Assembly: GCF_024204685.1 (NCBI RefSeq)
Contig: NZ_CP100350.1
Coordinates: 806,001 to 870,000, forward strand
Source: Gilvimarinus sp. DA14
GTDB taxonomy: Bacteria; Pseudomonadota; Gammaproteobacteria; Pseudomonadales; Cellvibrionaceae
Direction: 5' to 3'
Length of the DNA stretch: 64,000 bases
In this document: in pieces, positions 18,680 to 29,998 of the stretch
Layout of the letters: every line of letters begins with the position of its first letter
Position numbering within the stretch: position 1 is the stretch's first letter
Program-made: the position numbers and the translations under genes
The notes under the pieces: generated by a model
Seen by the model: only the letters and a program-made list of their open reading frames with translations
Told to the model about the DNA's origin: nothing
The model's database searches: none

Positions 18680-19837
18680 TCAGGGCATTTCGTCGACTTC
18701 GCTGCCCTCTTTCTCCGGTGGTATCAGGTCTTCTTTCTGCAGATGCATCCACATCAAGGTGTTGGCCGACACATAAATAGATGAGTAGGTACCCACCACC
18801 ACACCGACAATCAATGCCAGGGCGAAACCGCTGATCAGCTCGCCACCAAAAACAAATAACATAACCAACACTAACAGCGTGGTTAAAGACGTAATAAAGG
18901 TACGCTCCAGTGTCTGAGTCAGTGACGCGTTAATAACCTCGCCAGTGGTGCCTTTACGCATTTTGCGAAAATTCTCGCGAATGCGGTCAAACACCACAAT
19001 GGTATCGTTGAGGGAGTAACCAATCACCGCCAGCACAGCGGCCAGTACCGTCAAGTCAAAATCAATTTGCAGCAAGGCAAAAAAACCGAGCACGATGATC
19101 ACATCGTGAACCAGAGCTAACACCGCACCGACCGAGAACTTAAACTGAAAGCGCGCCGCCACATACAGCATTACCACAGCCAGGGCAATCAGCATCCCCA
19201 GACCGCCTTCGTCACGCAGCTCAGCACCAATTTGCGGGCCGACATACTCACTGCGGCGCAGCTCCACTTCACTGCCGGTTTCGCGCGACAGTACTTCAAG
19301 CAGCTCTTGGGTGTAGGCATTATCCAGTGAATTTTCCACCAACACACCTAACTGCTCGCCATTGTCGACAACACGAGTGTCGCCAAAATAACGCGGCGGA
19401 AACAACTCAGACGAATCAAGCTGGACGGCGGTAGCACCGCTAAACACCAGCTCTTGAGCATAATTGCCTTGATCGCGAGGCGCGCGGTTTACCGAATCTA
19501 AGCTAGCCCCCGGCACCGCCTGTTGCAGACGCTCCTGCAGCGCGGCCTGGCCGCCGTCGCCCATCGCACCCTGAGTGCGGATAAGCACTTCAGTATCCGA
19601 ACCAAACAGCACGGCAACGGGATTCTTAAGACCCTGCTCATCCAAAATGGAGCGAATCTCGGGAATATCCGCAGGCTCGGAAAAACTAACCTCCACCTGG
19701 GCACCGCCGGTAAAATCCAAGCCGAGCTTGAGCCCATTCATTACCAGTGCGCCTATGGCCACTACCAGCAAAATCACAGACAGAGCGGTCGCGGGGATCC
19801 GGGCCCCCATAAAATTCAATATTTTTTGTTCAGACAT
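18680..19837 (-). CDS. secF: SecF protein-export membrane subunit
   Basis: A 385-residue RND-type SecF with six predicted membrane helices: one N-terminal helix, a large periplasmic P1 domain (about residues 35-200), and five C-terminal helices that include VLAVIGYSLNDTIVVFDRIRENF. With SecD it uses the proton gradient to complete preprotein translocation through SecYEG. It is about 60 residues longer than E. coli SecF, mainly in the periplasmic part. An AGGAG site precedes the start, 10 bp after secD. Confidence 0.96.
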   Translation of the reverse strand: MSEQKILNFMGARIPATALSVILLVVAIGALVMNGLKLGLDFTGGAQVEVSFSEPADIPEIRSILDEQGLKNPVAVLFGSDTEVLIRTQGAMGDGGQAALQERLQQAVPGASLDSVNRAPRDQGNYAQELVFSGATAVQLDSSELFPPRYFGDTRVVDNGEQLGVLVENSLDNAYTQELLEVLSRETGSEVELRRSEYVGPQIGAELRDEGGLGMLIALAVVMLYVAARFQFKFSVGAVLALVHDVIIVLGFFALLQIDFDLTVLAAVLAVIGYSLNDTIVVFDRIRENFRKMRKGTTGEVINASLTQTLERTFITSLTTLLVLVMLFVFGGELISGFALALIVGVVVGTYSSIYVSANTLMWMHLQKEDLIPPEKEGSEVDEMP

Positions 19838-19847
19838 GACCGGCTCC

Positions 19848-21704
19848 TTAAATCCAAAGCTTTTTCAGGTTTTTGCGACCGCCGTACACCAAGTTGGTCA
19901 GGGCACGGGTACCCATAATGGCGGTAAACATGGAGGTAAGAATCCCGATGGACAGTGTTACCGCAAAGCCTTTAACCGGCCCGGTGCCAATGGCATAGAG
20001 AATCACCGCGACAATTAAGGTGGTGATATTGGCATCCAGAATGGTGACATAGGCGCGATCGTAACCTGCGGAAATCGCCGACTGCGGACTGGCTCCGGCC
20101 TTAAGCTCCTCCCGTATTCGCGCAAAAATAAGCACATTGGCGTCCACCGCCATACCCACAGTGAGCACGATACCGGCAATACCCGGTAAGGTTAGCGTGG
20201 CACCCAGCAGCGACATAACTGCCACCAACAGCAACATGTTTACGGCCAGTGCGATATTGGCAAAAATACCAAACACCTTGTAGTAAACCAGCATAAACAG
20301 CAGCACCAAAGCCAAGCCCCACTGCACAGACTTAACCCCAAGCTCAATGTTCTCTGCCCCCAAAGAAGGGCCGATAGTACGCTCTTCGACAAAATACATA
20401 GGCGCGGCCAGTGCGCCCGAGCGCAGCATTAGCGCAAGCTCTGAAGCGGCGCGAGGTGAATCCAGGCCGGTGATACGAAACTGAACCCCCAGAGCCCCCT
20501 GAATCGTCGCCAGGCTGATCACGCTGCGCTCTACATATTGCTCGGGCACTTGCACTTCTTCACCGCTCTCGTTGACTTCGGTGTTCATGCGAGTCTTGTA
20601 CTCGATAAACAACACCGCCATGCGGCGGCCTATATTCGAGCGGGTGGCGTGGTTCATCTTGGTACCACCCAGGCTGTCCAGGGTGATGTTGACCTGGGGC
20701 ATGTTGGTTTCCGGGTCCACCGAGGCATTGGCATTGGCCACATGGTCACCGGTTAAAATCAACTTGCGCTCAAGGCTTGCGGGATAACCATTGTAGTCAA
20801 ACTCTTCGGTCGCCGCTGACAGCGCATCCGGCTCGGCCTCAAGGCGGAACTCCAGGTTAGCCGTCTTACCGATCACCCGCTTGGCCTCGGCGGTGTCCTG
20901 AACCCCGGGCAGCTGCACAATGATTCGGTTGCGCCCCTGGCTCTGCACAATTGGCTCGGATACGCCCAATTCGTTAACCCGCTTGCGCAGGGTTGTGAGG
21001 TTTTGCGTCAGCGCATCCTGCTCCATTTGGCGCTGCGCGGCCTCGCTCAGAGTGGCGGTAAAGCGGTAGTGGCCGTTCTCCTCGGGAAAGTCGTTATCAA
21101 ACAGCATCTGCCGGTATTCGCTACGCAGCGCGCTCACCGCCTGGTCGCGCAAGTCTTCAGAGCGGAAGTATGCGTTAATAACGGTGTTTTCAACGTCAAA
21201 CTTCAAGTAACGAATACGCTCATCGCGCAATTGATCTTTCATTTCATCGGCGCTGGTTTGCTGGCGTTTGGTGATCGCCGAGTCTACGTCCACCTCCAGC
21301 AAAAAGTGCACCCCGCCGCGCAAGTCCAGGCCCAACTTCATCGGGCTGGCTCCCATCGACACCAGCCAATCGGGCGTGGTCGGCGCCTGATTCAGTGCCA
21401 CTACATAGTCACTGCCGAGTGCCTGCTGCACCACTGTTTTACCCTGCAGCTGATCTTCACCATTATTGAAGCGAAGCTCGGCCGAGGTGTCGGAAAACTC
21501 GCTGCCAAAGTAGCTAATGCCCGCATCATTCAGCGCCTGTTCGGCACGCTTGAGGGTGGCCGCGTCTATGGTCAGATCGCTGGAGCTCCCAGAGATTTGA
21601 ATGGCGTCATCCGGCGGGTAAAGGTTGGGGGCCGAGTAAACAAAGCCCAGAACTGCTACCAAAACGATCAGCAGATATTTCCAGAGTGGATAGCGGTTTA
21701 ACAT
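19848..21704 (-). CDS. secD: SecD protein-export membrane subunit
   Basis: A 618-residue SecD that begins MLNRYPLWKYLL, matching E. coli SecD from residue 1. The start at 21704 is therefore preferred over an upstream TTG. The protein has one N-terminal helix, a large periplasmic region with P1 and base domains (residues about 30-450), and five C-terminal helices with GMAVDANVLIFARIREEL in TM4. It works with SecF on SecYEG. The usual upstream partner yajC is absent; tgt lies 147 bp upstream. Confidence 0.97.
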   Translation of the reverse strand: MLNRYPLWKYLLIVLVAVLGFVYSAPNLYPPDDAIQISGSSSDLTIDAATLKRAEQALNDAGISYFGSEFSDTSAELRFNNGEDQLQGKTVVQQALGSDYVVALNQAPTTPDWLVSMGASPMKLGLDLRGGVHFLLEVDVDSAITKRQQTSADEMKDQLRDERIRYLKFDVENTVINAYFRSEDLRDQAVSALRSEYRQMLFDNDFPEENGHYRFTATLSEAAQRQMEQDALTQNLTTLRKRVNELGVSEPIVQSQGRNRIIVQLPGVQDTAEAKRVIGKTANLEFRLEAEPDALSAATEEFDYNGYPASLERKLILTGDHVANANASVDPETNMPQVNITLDSLGGTKMNHATRSNIGRRMAVLFIEYKTRMNTEVNESGEEVQVPEQYVERSVISLATIQGALGVQFRITGLDSPRAASELALMLRSGALAAPMYFVEERTIGPSLGAENIELGVKSVQWGLALVLLFMLVYYKVFGIFANIALAVNMLLLVAVMSLLGATLTLPGIAGIVLTVGMAVDANVLIFARIREELKAGASPQSAISAGYDRAYVTILDANITTLIVAVILYAIGTGPVKGFAVTLSIGILTSMFTAIMGTRALTNLVYGGRKNLKKLWI

Positions 21705-21851
21705 ACGAAAATCCGTCAAGGCGCTGACTTAACCACGGGGGGACATCAGGCGTGTTATCAATTGTGCCCCTGTATATGGGACTGAACGCTGTAATCTCAA
21801 GTACGGAGGCGGATTATACCGAAACTCACCGCCACCACAATGACACCCGAA

Positions 21852-24082
<2,231 letters not shown>

Positions 24083-24152
24083 AAAAAACGTCCGGAGCCG
24101 ATTACAAGGCGCGCAAGAGTAGCCCAATTAACCTCTTCTTGCCAGTATTTGG

Positions 24153-24180
24153 TTGACGAAGCAAAAGTCGCTGATATAAT
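24153..24180 (+). promoter_or_regulatory. Sigma-70 promoter of tRNA-Leu(CAA)
   Basis: TTGACG at 24153-24158 and a perfect TATAAT at 24175-24180, with a 16-base spacer. The bases after the -10 are G+C rich (CACGCCCAC), as in stringently controlled stable-RNA promoters. The tRNA starts 12 bases after the -10. Confidence 0.9.
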
Positions 24181-24192
24181 CACGCCCACTTC

Positions 24193-24279
24193 GCCAGAGT
24201 GATGAAATTGGTAGACATGAGGGATTCAAAATCCCTTGCCTTCACGGGCGTGCCGGTTCGAGTCCGGCCTCTGGTACCA
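24193..24279 (+). tRNA. tRNA-Leu (anticodon CAA)
   Basis: An 87-base class II tRNA with a 7-bp acceptor stem (GCCAGAG with CTCTGGT), a GGTTCGAGTCC T-arm and an encoded CCA. The anticodon CAA is at 24227-24229 in the loop TTCAAAA. It reads UUG codons. It has its own promoter and terminator. Confidence 0.97.
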
Positions 24280-24285
24280 TATCTA

Positions 24286-24314
24286 AATAAGGCCCCGCCA
24301 TGCGGGGCCTTATT
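24286..24314 (+). terminator. Terminator of tRNA-Leu(CAA)
   Basis: Stem AAGGCCCCGC / GCGGGGCCTT (24289-24298 with 24302-24311) plus A/T pairs on the outside, with a CAT loop and followed by ATTTGTTT. Confidence 0.9.
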
Positions 24315-24436
24315 TGTTTCCGCCTCCCAGTTTATCCGCGCCGCTGTTTTATTTATCTCTTCTTCTATTGCAGCGGACTTTAAATCGTCGCATTTGTTGC
24401 CTATGCTGAAACATCATTCCGCACAGGAGGCACGCT

Positions 24437-25702
24437 GTGTACCGCGACAATCTCGCCCACACAGAGCAACACTTATCGGATACTTTTTCCCGCATTCGCC
24501 AACGCAGCCTAGAGCTGGTGCGGGGCTTTAGCGCCGAAGACTTGCAAATTCAGTCGATGCCTGACGCCAGTCCGGGCAAATGGCACCTGGCTCACACTAC
24601 CTGGTTTTTTGATCACTTCATTCTCCGTCAGCACCAGTCCGAATACCGCCCTTTTAACAGCAGCTTCGATTTTCTCTTCAATTCCTATTACGACGCGGTA
24701 GGCAGTCGTCACCCGCGACCCGAGCGGGGCTTGCTAAGCCGCCCCAGCCTGCAGGAGATCTTGGACTACCGTGCGCACGTCGATCAGGCGCTACTGTCTT
24801 TATTAACTCCTGCTGCTCCCAGCCAGCAGCTGCAGTCACTTGTGATTACCGGACTGCATCATGAAATGCAGCATCAAGAACTGTTGCTGACGGATTTGAA
24901 GCACGCTTTATCGCGCAACTGGTACGCGCTGCCCGAGCTAAGTGCAGAGCCTTCCACCGGCAACAGAGATACATCCATCGCGTTCAGCCGTTTCGATGAA
25001 ACCATTACCCAGGTGGGCGCTAGCGCTGAAGGCTTTAGCTACGACTGTGAGCAACCGCGCCACCGGGTATTTCTCGAACCCTATGAGCTGCGGCACGGAC
25101 TCGTCAGCAATCGTGAGTGGCTGGCCTTTATGGCCGATGGCGGTTACCAAAACCCCGCACTCTGGCTGAGCGATGGCTGGACCTGCTGCCAGCAAGCTAA
25201 GTGGCAAGCACCTTTATACTGGCAACAAACCGATGACGGCTGGCAGGAGCTGACTTTTTATGGCCATCAAGCCGTAGCGCTCGATGCCCCTGTATGTCAT
25301 ATCAGCTACTACGAGGCCGACGCCTTTTGCCGCTGGGCCGGCTGGCGCCTGCCAACGGAATTTGAATGGGAACACGCCGCGCGCCGCGAAGCCGGGATTA
25401 CTGGTCATTTTGCCGAGAACGAACCCTGGCACCCGCAAGGCCAAGCGTGCGACGGGCTATCGCAGATGTACGGCACCGTCTGGGAATGGACCTGCAGCGC
25501 CTTTGCTCCCTACCCCGGCTTTACCCCTTTGCAGGGCGCGCTGGGTGAATACAACGGCAAATTTATGGCCAATCAATTCGTACTTAAAGGCGGCTCTTGT
25601 GCCACACCCGCAGAGCAAATGCGGCACAGCTATCGCAACTTCTTCCACCCCTATCAGCGCTGGCAGTTCAGCGGTGTCAGGCCGGCGCGAGCCGCAAAAT
25701 AG
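24437..25702 (+). CDS. egtB: Ergothioneine biosynthesis sulfoxide synthase EgtB
   Basis: A 421-residue non-heme iron enzyme. An N-terminal DinB-like domain supplies the His ligands (His53 in LAHTTW; the HHEMQHQE cluster at 141-148), and a C-terminal FGE-sulfatase domain carries GTVWEWT, FVLKGGSCATP and the final HSYRNFF...GVRPAR. It forms the C-S bond between hercynine and a thiol donor. It starts with GTG preceded by a perfect AGGAGG six bases away. No egtA, egtC or egtE is present, so the thiol donor may be cysteine directly, as in some EgtB types. This last point is inference. Confidence 0.92.
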   Translation: MYRDNLAHTEQHLSDTFSRIRQRSLELVRGFSAEDLQIQSMPDASPGKWHLAHTTWFFDHFILRQHQSEYRPFNSSFDFLFNSYYDAVGSRHPRPERGLLSRPSLQEILDYRAHVDQALLSLLTPAAPSQQLQSLVITGLHHEMQHQELLLTDLKHALSRNWYALPELSAEPSTGNRDTSIAFSRFDETITQVGASAEGFSYDCEQPRHRVFLEPYELRHGLVSNREWLAFMADGGYQNPALWLSDGWTCCQQAKWQAPLYWQQTDDGWQELTFYGHQAVALDAPVCHISYYEADAFCRWAGWRLPTEFEWEHAARREAGITGHFAENEPWHPQGQACDGLSQMYGTVWEWTCSAFAPYPGFTPLQGALGEYNGKFMANQFVLKGGSCATPAEQMRHSYRNFFHPYQRWQFSGVRPARAAK

Positions 25703-25745
25703 CACCAGGTATTCATTACCAAGACACAATCGTCAAGGAGTAACT

Positions 25746-26714
25746 ATGCAGCAGGCACAGGCAATCGAGAGCGCGACCCAACCCGGTAGTGAGTTTTTAA
25801 TTGATGTTCTGCAGGGATTGCAGTCTAGCCCCAAGCATTTGCCACCCAAGTATTTTTACGACGCTCGCGGCTCAAAGTATTTTGACGAAATTTGCAATTT
25901 GCCAGAGTACTACCTGTACCACGCCGAGCTGGAATTACTGCCCATTGTCGCCCATGACTTAGCCAAATTTATCAAGCAGCGCGGCCAGCCGCCGTTAGAA
26001 ATTGTCGAGTTTGGTGCAGGCTCATTGCGCAAAATAGGCATATTGCTGCGCGCCATTCCTCACCTACATCACTTTACCGCCATCGACATCAGCCGCGAGC
26101 ACTTGATCGATGCCTGCCGCACCCTCGAGAGCCAATACCGCGAACTGACCATTACCCCCTGCGTACACGATTTCACCAAGCCTCTGGCACTTTGCGACAG
26201 TCAGCGCACCAGAGTGGGATTCTTTCCCGGATCCACTATCGGCAATCTAAGCCACAGCGAAGCGCAGATGTTTTTGCGCAATGCGGCGCAAACTTTGGGC
26301 GCGGGCAGCTATTTGCTAATTGGCGTCGATACGAAAAAATCCGAAGCGGTACTGCAGCGCGCTTACAATGACTCACGCGGCGTTACCGCGCGCTTTAATA
26401 AAAATATTTTACAGCGCATTAATCGCGAATTAGATGGCAATTTTGTGCTGGAAAACTTTGGTCATCACGCTTTTTATAATGAAGAGCAAGGCCGGGTAGA
26501 GATGCATTTGCGCAGCCTTAAATCCCACGCGGTAGATGTCGGCGGAGAATCCATTGAGTTTCATCGCGGCGAGAGTATTCATACCGAAAACTCCTATAAG
26601 TACCGCCCATCTGAATTTACTCAACTGGCCAAACGCGCCGGCTGGAGCACCGAAAAACTCTGGTTGGCCCCGGATGATCAGTTTGCCATTAGCCTGCTTA
26701 AGCATGACGGATGA
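25746..26714 (+). CDS. egtD: L-histidine N-alpha-methyltransferase EgtD
   Basis: A 322-residue SAM-dependent enzyme that trimethylates histidine to hercynine, the first step of ergothioneine synthesis. It shows YDARGSKYFDEICNLPEYY (about residues 38-56), the SAM-binding EFGAGSLRK (88-96) and FFPGSTIGNL (159-168), all typical of EgtD. The ATG at 25746 is chosen because AAGGAG lies just upstream and the length fits the family; a longer frame overlaps egtB. It lies 43 bp after egtB, in the same operon. Confidence 0.95.
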   Translation: MQQAQAIESATQPGSEFLIDVLQGLQSSPKHLPPKYFYDARGSKYFDEICNLPEYYLYHAELELLPIVAHDLAKFIKQRGQPPLEIVEFGAGSLRKIGILLRAIPHLHHFTAIDISREHLIDACRTLESQYRELTITPCVHDFTKPLALCDSQRTRVGFFPGSTIGNLSHSEAQMFLRNAAQTLGAGSYLLIGVDTKKSEAVLQRAYNDSRGVTARFNKNILQRINRELDGNFVLENFGHHAFYNEEQGRVEMHLRSLKSHAVDVGGESIEFHRGESIHTENSYKYRPSEFTQLAKRAGWSTEKLWLAPDDQFAISLLKHDG

Positions 26715-27459
26715 GGCTTTTGTCTGCCAAAGCTTTTGCGGCCCCGGGGCCACGGGCAACATACACCAGATAGAAGCGGGCGTCTCTTTGCGCCGCAATT
26801 GCCCAACTGACATCCCTCTTGTACAACTAAGCATCACCAAGCAAGGCTACCGGGTAGACTTTTGGCAAAACGGTCGCCCGGTGCGCCGCTGCGGCTCGGG
26901 CACCATAGCGCTGGCGGCCTATCTCTATCATCGCCGCACTGATGGCGATTTTTTTCACACTCGTGTTCATACCCACACCGGCACCATTGAGCTGGGCTAC
27001 GACCCACTGGGGCCTTATTATGTAGATCGTGCCCTGCCCCAACTGCCGCTGCGCCAACCGCGTCTGTGGAGCCATCTCGGGAACCTCAGGATTATCCACG
27101 GTGCCTATGCCGGTGGCCGCGGTGAGTACTGCATCGCCCTGTGTCAGAACCGGCAGGAGCTAATTGCCGCCAAGCCCAGACTGCACCAGTTTGCGCTCTA
27201 TACCGGACGCGCACTTATTGCCGCCTGTAAGGCCGGAGATTCAACTCACATGCGCTATTTTGCGCCTCAGTACGGGCAGCAAGAGGACGCCGCAACAGGC
27301 TCAGCCAGCGTGCAACTGGCTGAATTCATCTATCGACTGGCGGGCCAGACGCACCTTGATATTCAGCAGCTCTCATCGCAAGGCGGGCGTATACAGTGCC
27401 GACGAATTAGCCCGGCAATGATAAAGGTGCGCGGCCAATATCGCATTTGCTCGCAATAA
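26704..27459 (+). CDS. PhzF/DapF-fold isomerase-like protein in the ergothioneine operon
   Basis: A 251-residue protein that starts inside the last codons of egtD (11-bp overlap), so it is translationally linked to it. The C-terminal signature YGQQEDAATGSASVQLAEF and the internal RRCGSGTIALAAYL are those of PhzF-like members of the diaminopimelate epimerase fold. The N-terminus (FVCQSFCGPGATGNIHQI) is atypical for PhzF, which usually reads FxxxPFxGNPAAV. The substrate is unknown. A role linked to ergothioneine or histidine betaine metabolism is suggested only by position. Confidence 0.75.
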   Translation: MTDEAFVCQSFCGPGATGNIHQIEAGVSLRRNCPTDIPLVQLSITKQGYRVDFWQNGRPVRRCGSGTIALAAYLYHRRTDGDFFHTRVHTHTGTIELGYDPLGPYYVDRALPQLPLRQPRLWSHLGNLRIIHGAYAGGRGEYCIALCQNRQELIAAKPRLHQFALYTGRALIAACKAGDSTHMRYFAPQYGQQEDAATGSASVQLAEFIYRLAGQTHLDIQQLSSQGGRIQCRRISPAMIKVRGQYRICSQ

Positions 27460-27526
27460 CACAGGCAGCGGTCCCCCAATGCAGCCGTGATATACTTGGC
27501 CGCGCAAAAAACCACGAGACTTAGCC

Positions 27527-28438
27527 ATGCAACCCACGCGAGTATCACAAGCTGTTATGTTTGCCGATGTATCCGGCAGCTCGCGCCTGTACAAAAGACA
27601 TGGCAACACCCAAGCCAAGCTGCAGATAGACAACACTTTGCTGGGCACTCGGCAGATTATCGAACAGCATGATGGCGTCGTGGTGAAAACCCTGGGCGAT
27701 GAAATTATGGCCCGCTTTCTCAGTCCTCAAATGGCCTGCCGCGCCGCCATTGCATTGCAGCGCCGCGCCCAGGAAGAGGACAACCTGGCGCTGCGAATCG
27801 GCATCTCATATGGCGACACCCTGATGGACAATCAGGGCGATGTTTTCGGCGATGTCGTGAATGATGCCGCCGATGTCTCGCACATCGCCCGCGGCCGGCA
27901 GATCGTCATTACCGACAATCTGAGAAGTGAATTACCCGAGGTATTTCAGCATCAGTGTGAGGCTTTTGACTGCATCGCCCTCAAAGGCGCCTCCCACAGC
28001 AGGGTTGTCTACCGGCTGTGCTGGGAAAGCCAAGCCCAGCCACATAAGGCTACAGCAGTGATGGAAGTGGCCGAAATCAATCAACTATTGCAAGCACACC
28101 GCCTGAGTTTGAGCGGCCCTGATCGCTCACAGAGCTATAGCCCAGATCAGCTGCCGCTAAGTATCGGTCGCGATGCCAGTGCCGTGAACTGGCTGGCGAG
28201 ACACGAGCGGGTCTCGCGCGAACATTGCGACATTGTTTTTAGGCGAGGCAAATTTGTGCTGCGCGATCACAGCACCAACGGAACCTATGTGTGTATCGAG
28301 GGTAGCGAGCCTGTTTACATCCGCCGCGAAGAAATTCCACTGATGGGATCGGGTTTCGTCGCCTTGGGGCAAAAGCCCAGTGAGGCAAACAGCTACCAGC
28401 TGCAATATTGCGCCCAGGCCCCAGAAACAACTGAATAG
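27527..28438 (+). CDS. Class III nucleotide cyclase-like domain fused to FHA domain
   Basis: A 303-residue soluble protein. The cyclase homology domain (about residues 5-170) has metal aspartates Asp14 (FADVSGS) and Asp58 (KTLGDE), the base-selecting Lys54 and Asp105, and the transition-state Asn112. The partner arginine expected four residues later is Asp116 (VNDAAD). An FHA domain follows (about 205-285; IGRDAS, RVSREHCDI, STNGTYV) and would bind a phosphothreonine partner. It may be a low-activity or regulatory cyclase. It lies between the egt operon and an RDD protein, 67 bp after the former. Confidence 0.85.
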   Translation: MQPTRVSQAVMFADVSGSSRLYKRHGNTQAKLQIDNTLLGTRQIIEQHDGVVVKTLGDEIMARFLSPQMACRAAIALQRRAQEEDNLALRIGISYGDTLMDNQGDVFGDVVNDAADVSHIARGRQIVITDNLRSELPEVFQHQCEAFDCIALKGASHSRVVYRLCWESQAQPHKATAVMEVAEINQLLQAHRLSLSGPDRSQSYSPDQLPLSIGRDASAVNWLARHERVSREHCDIVFRRGKFVLRDHSTNGTYVCIEGSEPVYIRREEIPLMGSGFVALGQKPSEANSYQLQYCAQAPETTE

Positions 28439-28458
28439 AAAAACCGAGTTCTGCATCA

Positions 28459-28926
28459 ATGAATGAAACCCAACCTCTTCCCTCTGTCGCCAATGCTGGT
28501 TTGGCCAAACGTCTTGCGGCCGCCGTGTACGACTGGTTACTTTTACTTGCCATTAGTATTGGCTACGGCGCTGCGGTGTTGGCCGTTAAAGTCAAACTAT
28601 TAGGACTTGAGCTAGCAGAAGGCGAAAAGGCCAGTATGGGGCTTTTAGGCTTTGCTGGCTGGCTGCTGGTGCTAATGGCGTTTTACTGTCTGTTCTGGCG
28701 CCGTTTCGGGCAAACTCTGGGAATGAAAGCCTGGCGACTAAAGGTCACCGATATAAACGGCGAAAACATCACCCTGGCGCGGGGCATGCTGCGCTGCTGC
28801 TGCGCAATACTCAGCGCCCTACCCGCCGGTCTCGGCTACTGGTGGATGTTGGTTGACTCACAACGCCTGACATTACACGACAGGCTCTCAGGCACTCGGG
28901 TCTGGCAACTACCCAAGGGCTTATAG
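28459..28926 (+). CDS. RDD-family membrane protein
   Basis: A 155-residue inner-membrane protein with an RDD domain: the conserved Arg and Asp of helix 1 are in AKRLAAAVYDWLLLL (about residues 16-30), a second helix is at about 62-80, and the GQTLGMKAWRLKV motif follows. A third helix covers about 112-130, and the tail HDRLSGTRV is typical. RDD proteins are transporters or channel-like proteins of mostly unknown substrate. It starts 20 bp after the cyclase-FHA gene and is probably co-transcribed with it. Confidence 0.9.
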   Translation: MNETQPLPSVANAGLAKRLAAAVYDWLLLLAISIGYGAAVLAVKVKLLGLELAEGEKASMGLLGFAGWLLVLMAFYCLFWRRFGQTLGMKAWRLKVTDINGENITLARGMLRCCCAILSALPAGLGYWWMLVDSQRLTLHDRLSGTRVWQLPKGL

Positions 28927-28939
28927 TTAGTTTTAAGTT

Positions 28940-29998
28940 TTAGCCCGCTCGCTTTAACAGCACCCAGCCAACCAGCAAACAAACTAGAATCGGTATGGCC
29001 ACCGCGATCAGCGGTGGAAAACCAAACACGATACTCGATGGCCCCAGCAGACTTTGCAATAAACGAAAACCGATACCAAAAGCCACACCGGTAAAGATTT
29101 TCTGCCCCATGCTAACGCTGCGCAAGGGACCAAAGATAAAAGAGATAGCAATTAACACCAAGCTGATGGTGGCAAGAGGCTGTAACAACTTTTGCCAAAA
29201 CGCCAGGGCGTACTCGCCGGCGTGCAAGTTTTGATCGGCCAAATAACGGCTGTAGCTGCGCAAACTGCTGATGGACAACACCTCGGGCTCCATCGCCACT
29301 ACATTCAACAGTGCCGGGGTTAATTCAGTATCCCAGCGACGTTTCCGCATCCGCTCGGTAGCTATGCTAGCGCCTGAAAAGTTAGTAATAGACACGCCGG
29401 TTTCTTCCCAGTGATCACCGCGATACTCAACTTCGCGGGTAAAACTGGCGCTTGTCAAATCACCATTGTCAAACTGGTAACGAGTCACACCGAACAGCTT
29501 GCCGTCTGGCTGAACCACATTAAAACGAATGTATTCATTGGCCTCGCGATGCCATACGCCCCGCCTCGCCTGATCTTCATTTGTGTAACCCAAGGCCAGT
29601 GAGCGCCGGCTGTCGGCTGTCTGCTCCGCGTAGGGCACAACAAACTCGCCTAAACACAGCGCCAGGGCAATAAACACCATTACCGGCTTTAGCACGATCC
29701 AGGTTATCTGTAGCACCGAAACCCCGGCCGCACGAATAACCACCAGTTCACTGCTGCCGGCGAGGCTACCAAGGCCGATCAAACACCCCACCAAGACCGC
29801 GTAGGGAATAAACTCGTAAACACTGCTGGGAATACCCCAAACGATGTAAACCAGCATTTCATAAAAGGTGTAGTTCTCGCGCAGACTATCGAGCTGGTCG
29901 ATAATTTTACCGATAAAATCTAATCCCAGCACCAGCGCCAACACCATCAAGGTGGCGACGAATACCTGTCTGGCAATATAGCGATTGAGTATTCTCAA
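28940..29998 (-). CDS. lptG: LPS export permease LptG
   Basis: A 352-residue permease with six membrane helices (three N-terminal, three C-terminal) around a periplasmic beta-jellyroll. With LptF and the ATPase LptB it extracts LPS from the inner membrane. The start is taken as TTG at 29998: it overlaps the lptF stop as TTGA, has GGGGGA four bases upstream, and gives the family N-terminus LRILNRYIARQVF. A frame extending to 30085 would add an unlikely tail. It ends 13 bp from the convergent RDD gene. Confidence 0.94.
   Translation of the reverse strand: MRILNRYIARQVFVATLMVLALVLGLDFIGKIIDQLDSLRENYTFYEMLVYIVWGIPSSVYEFIPYAVLVGCLIGLGSLAGSSELVVIRAAGVSVLQITWIVLKPVMVFIALALCLGEFVVPYAEQTADSRRSLALGYTNEDQARRGVWHREANEYIRFNVVQPDGKLFGVTRYQFDNGDLTSASFTREVEYRGDHWEETGVSITNFSGASIATERMRKRRWDTELTPALLNVVAMEPEVLSISSLRSYSRYLADQNLHAGEYALAFWQKLLQPLATISLVLIAISFIFGPLRSVSMGQKIFTGVAFGIGFRLLQSLLGPSSIVFGFPPLIAVAIPILVCLLVGWVLLKRAG

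Noticed and set aside
25284-25745. Upstream extension of the egtD frame
   Set aside because: It lies over egtB in another frame. The ATG at 25746 has AAGGAG in front and gives the family length.
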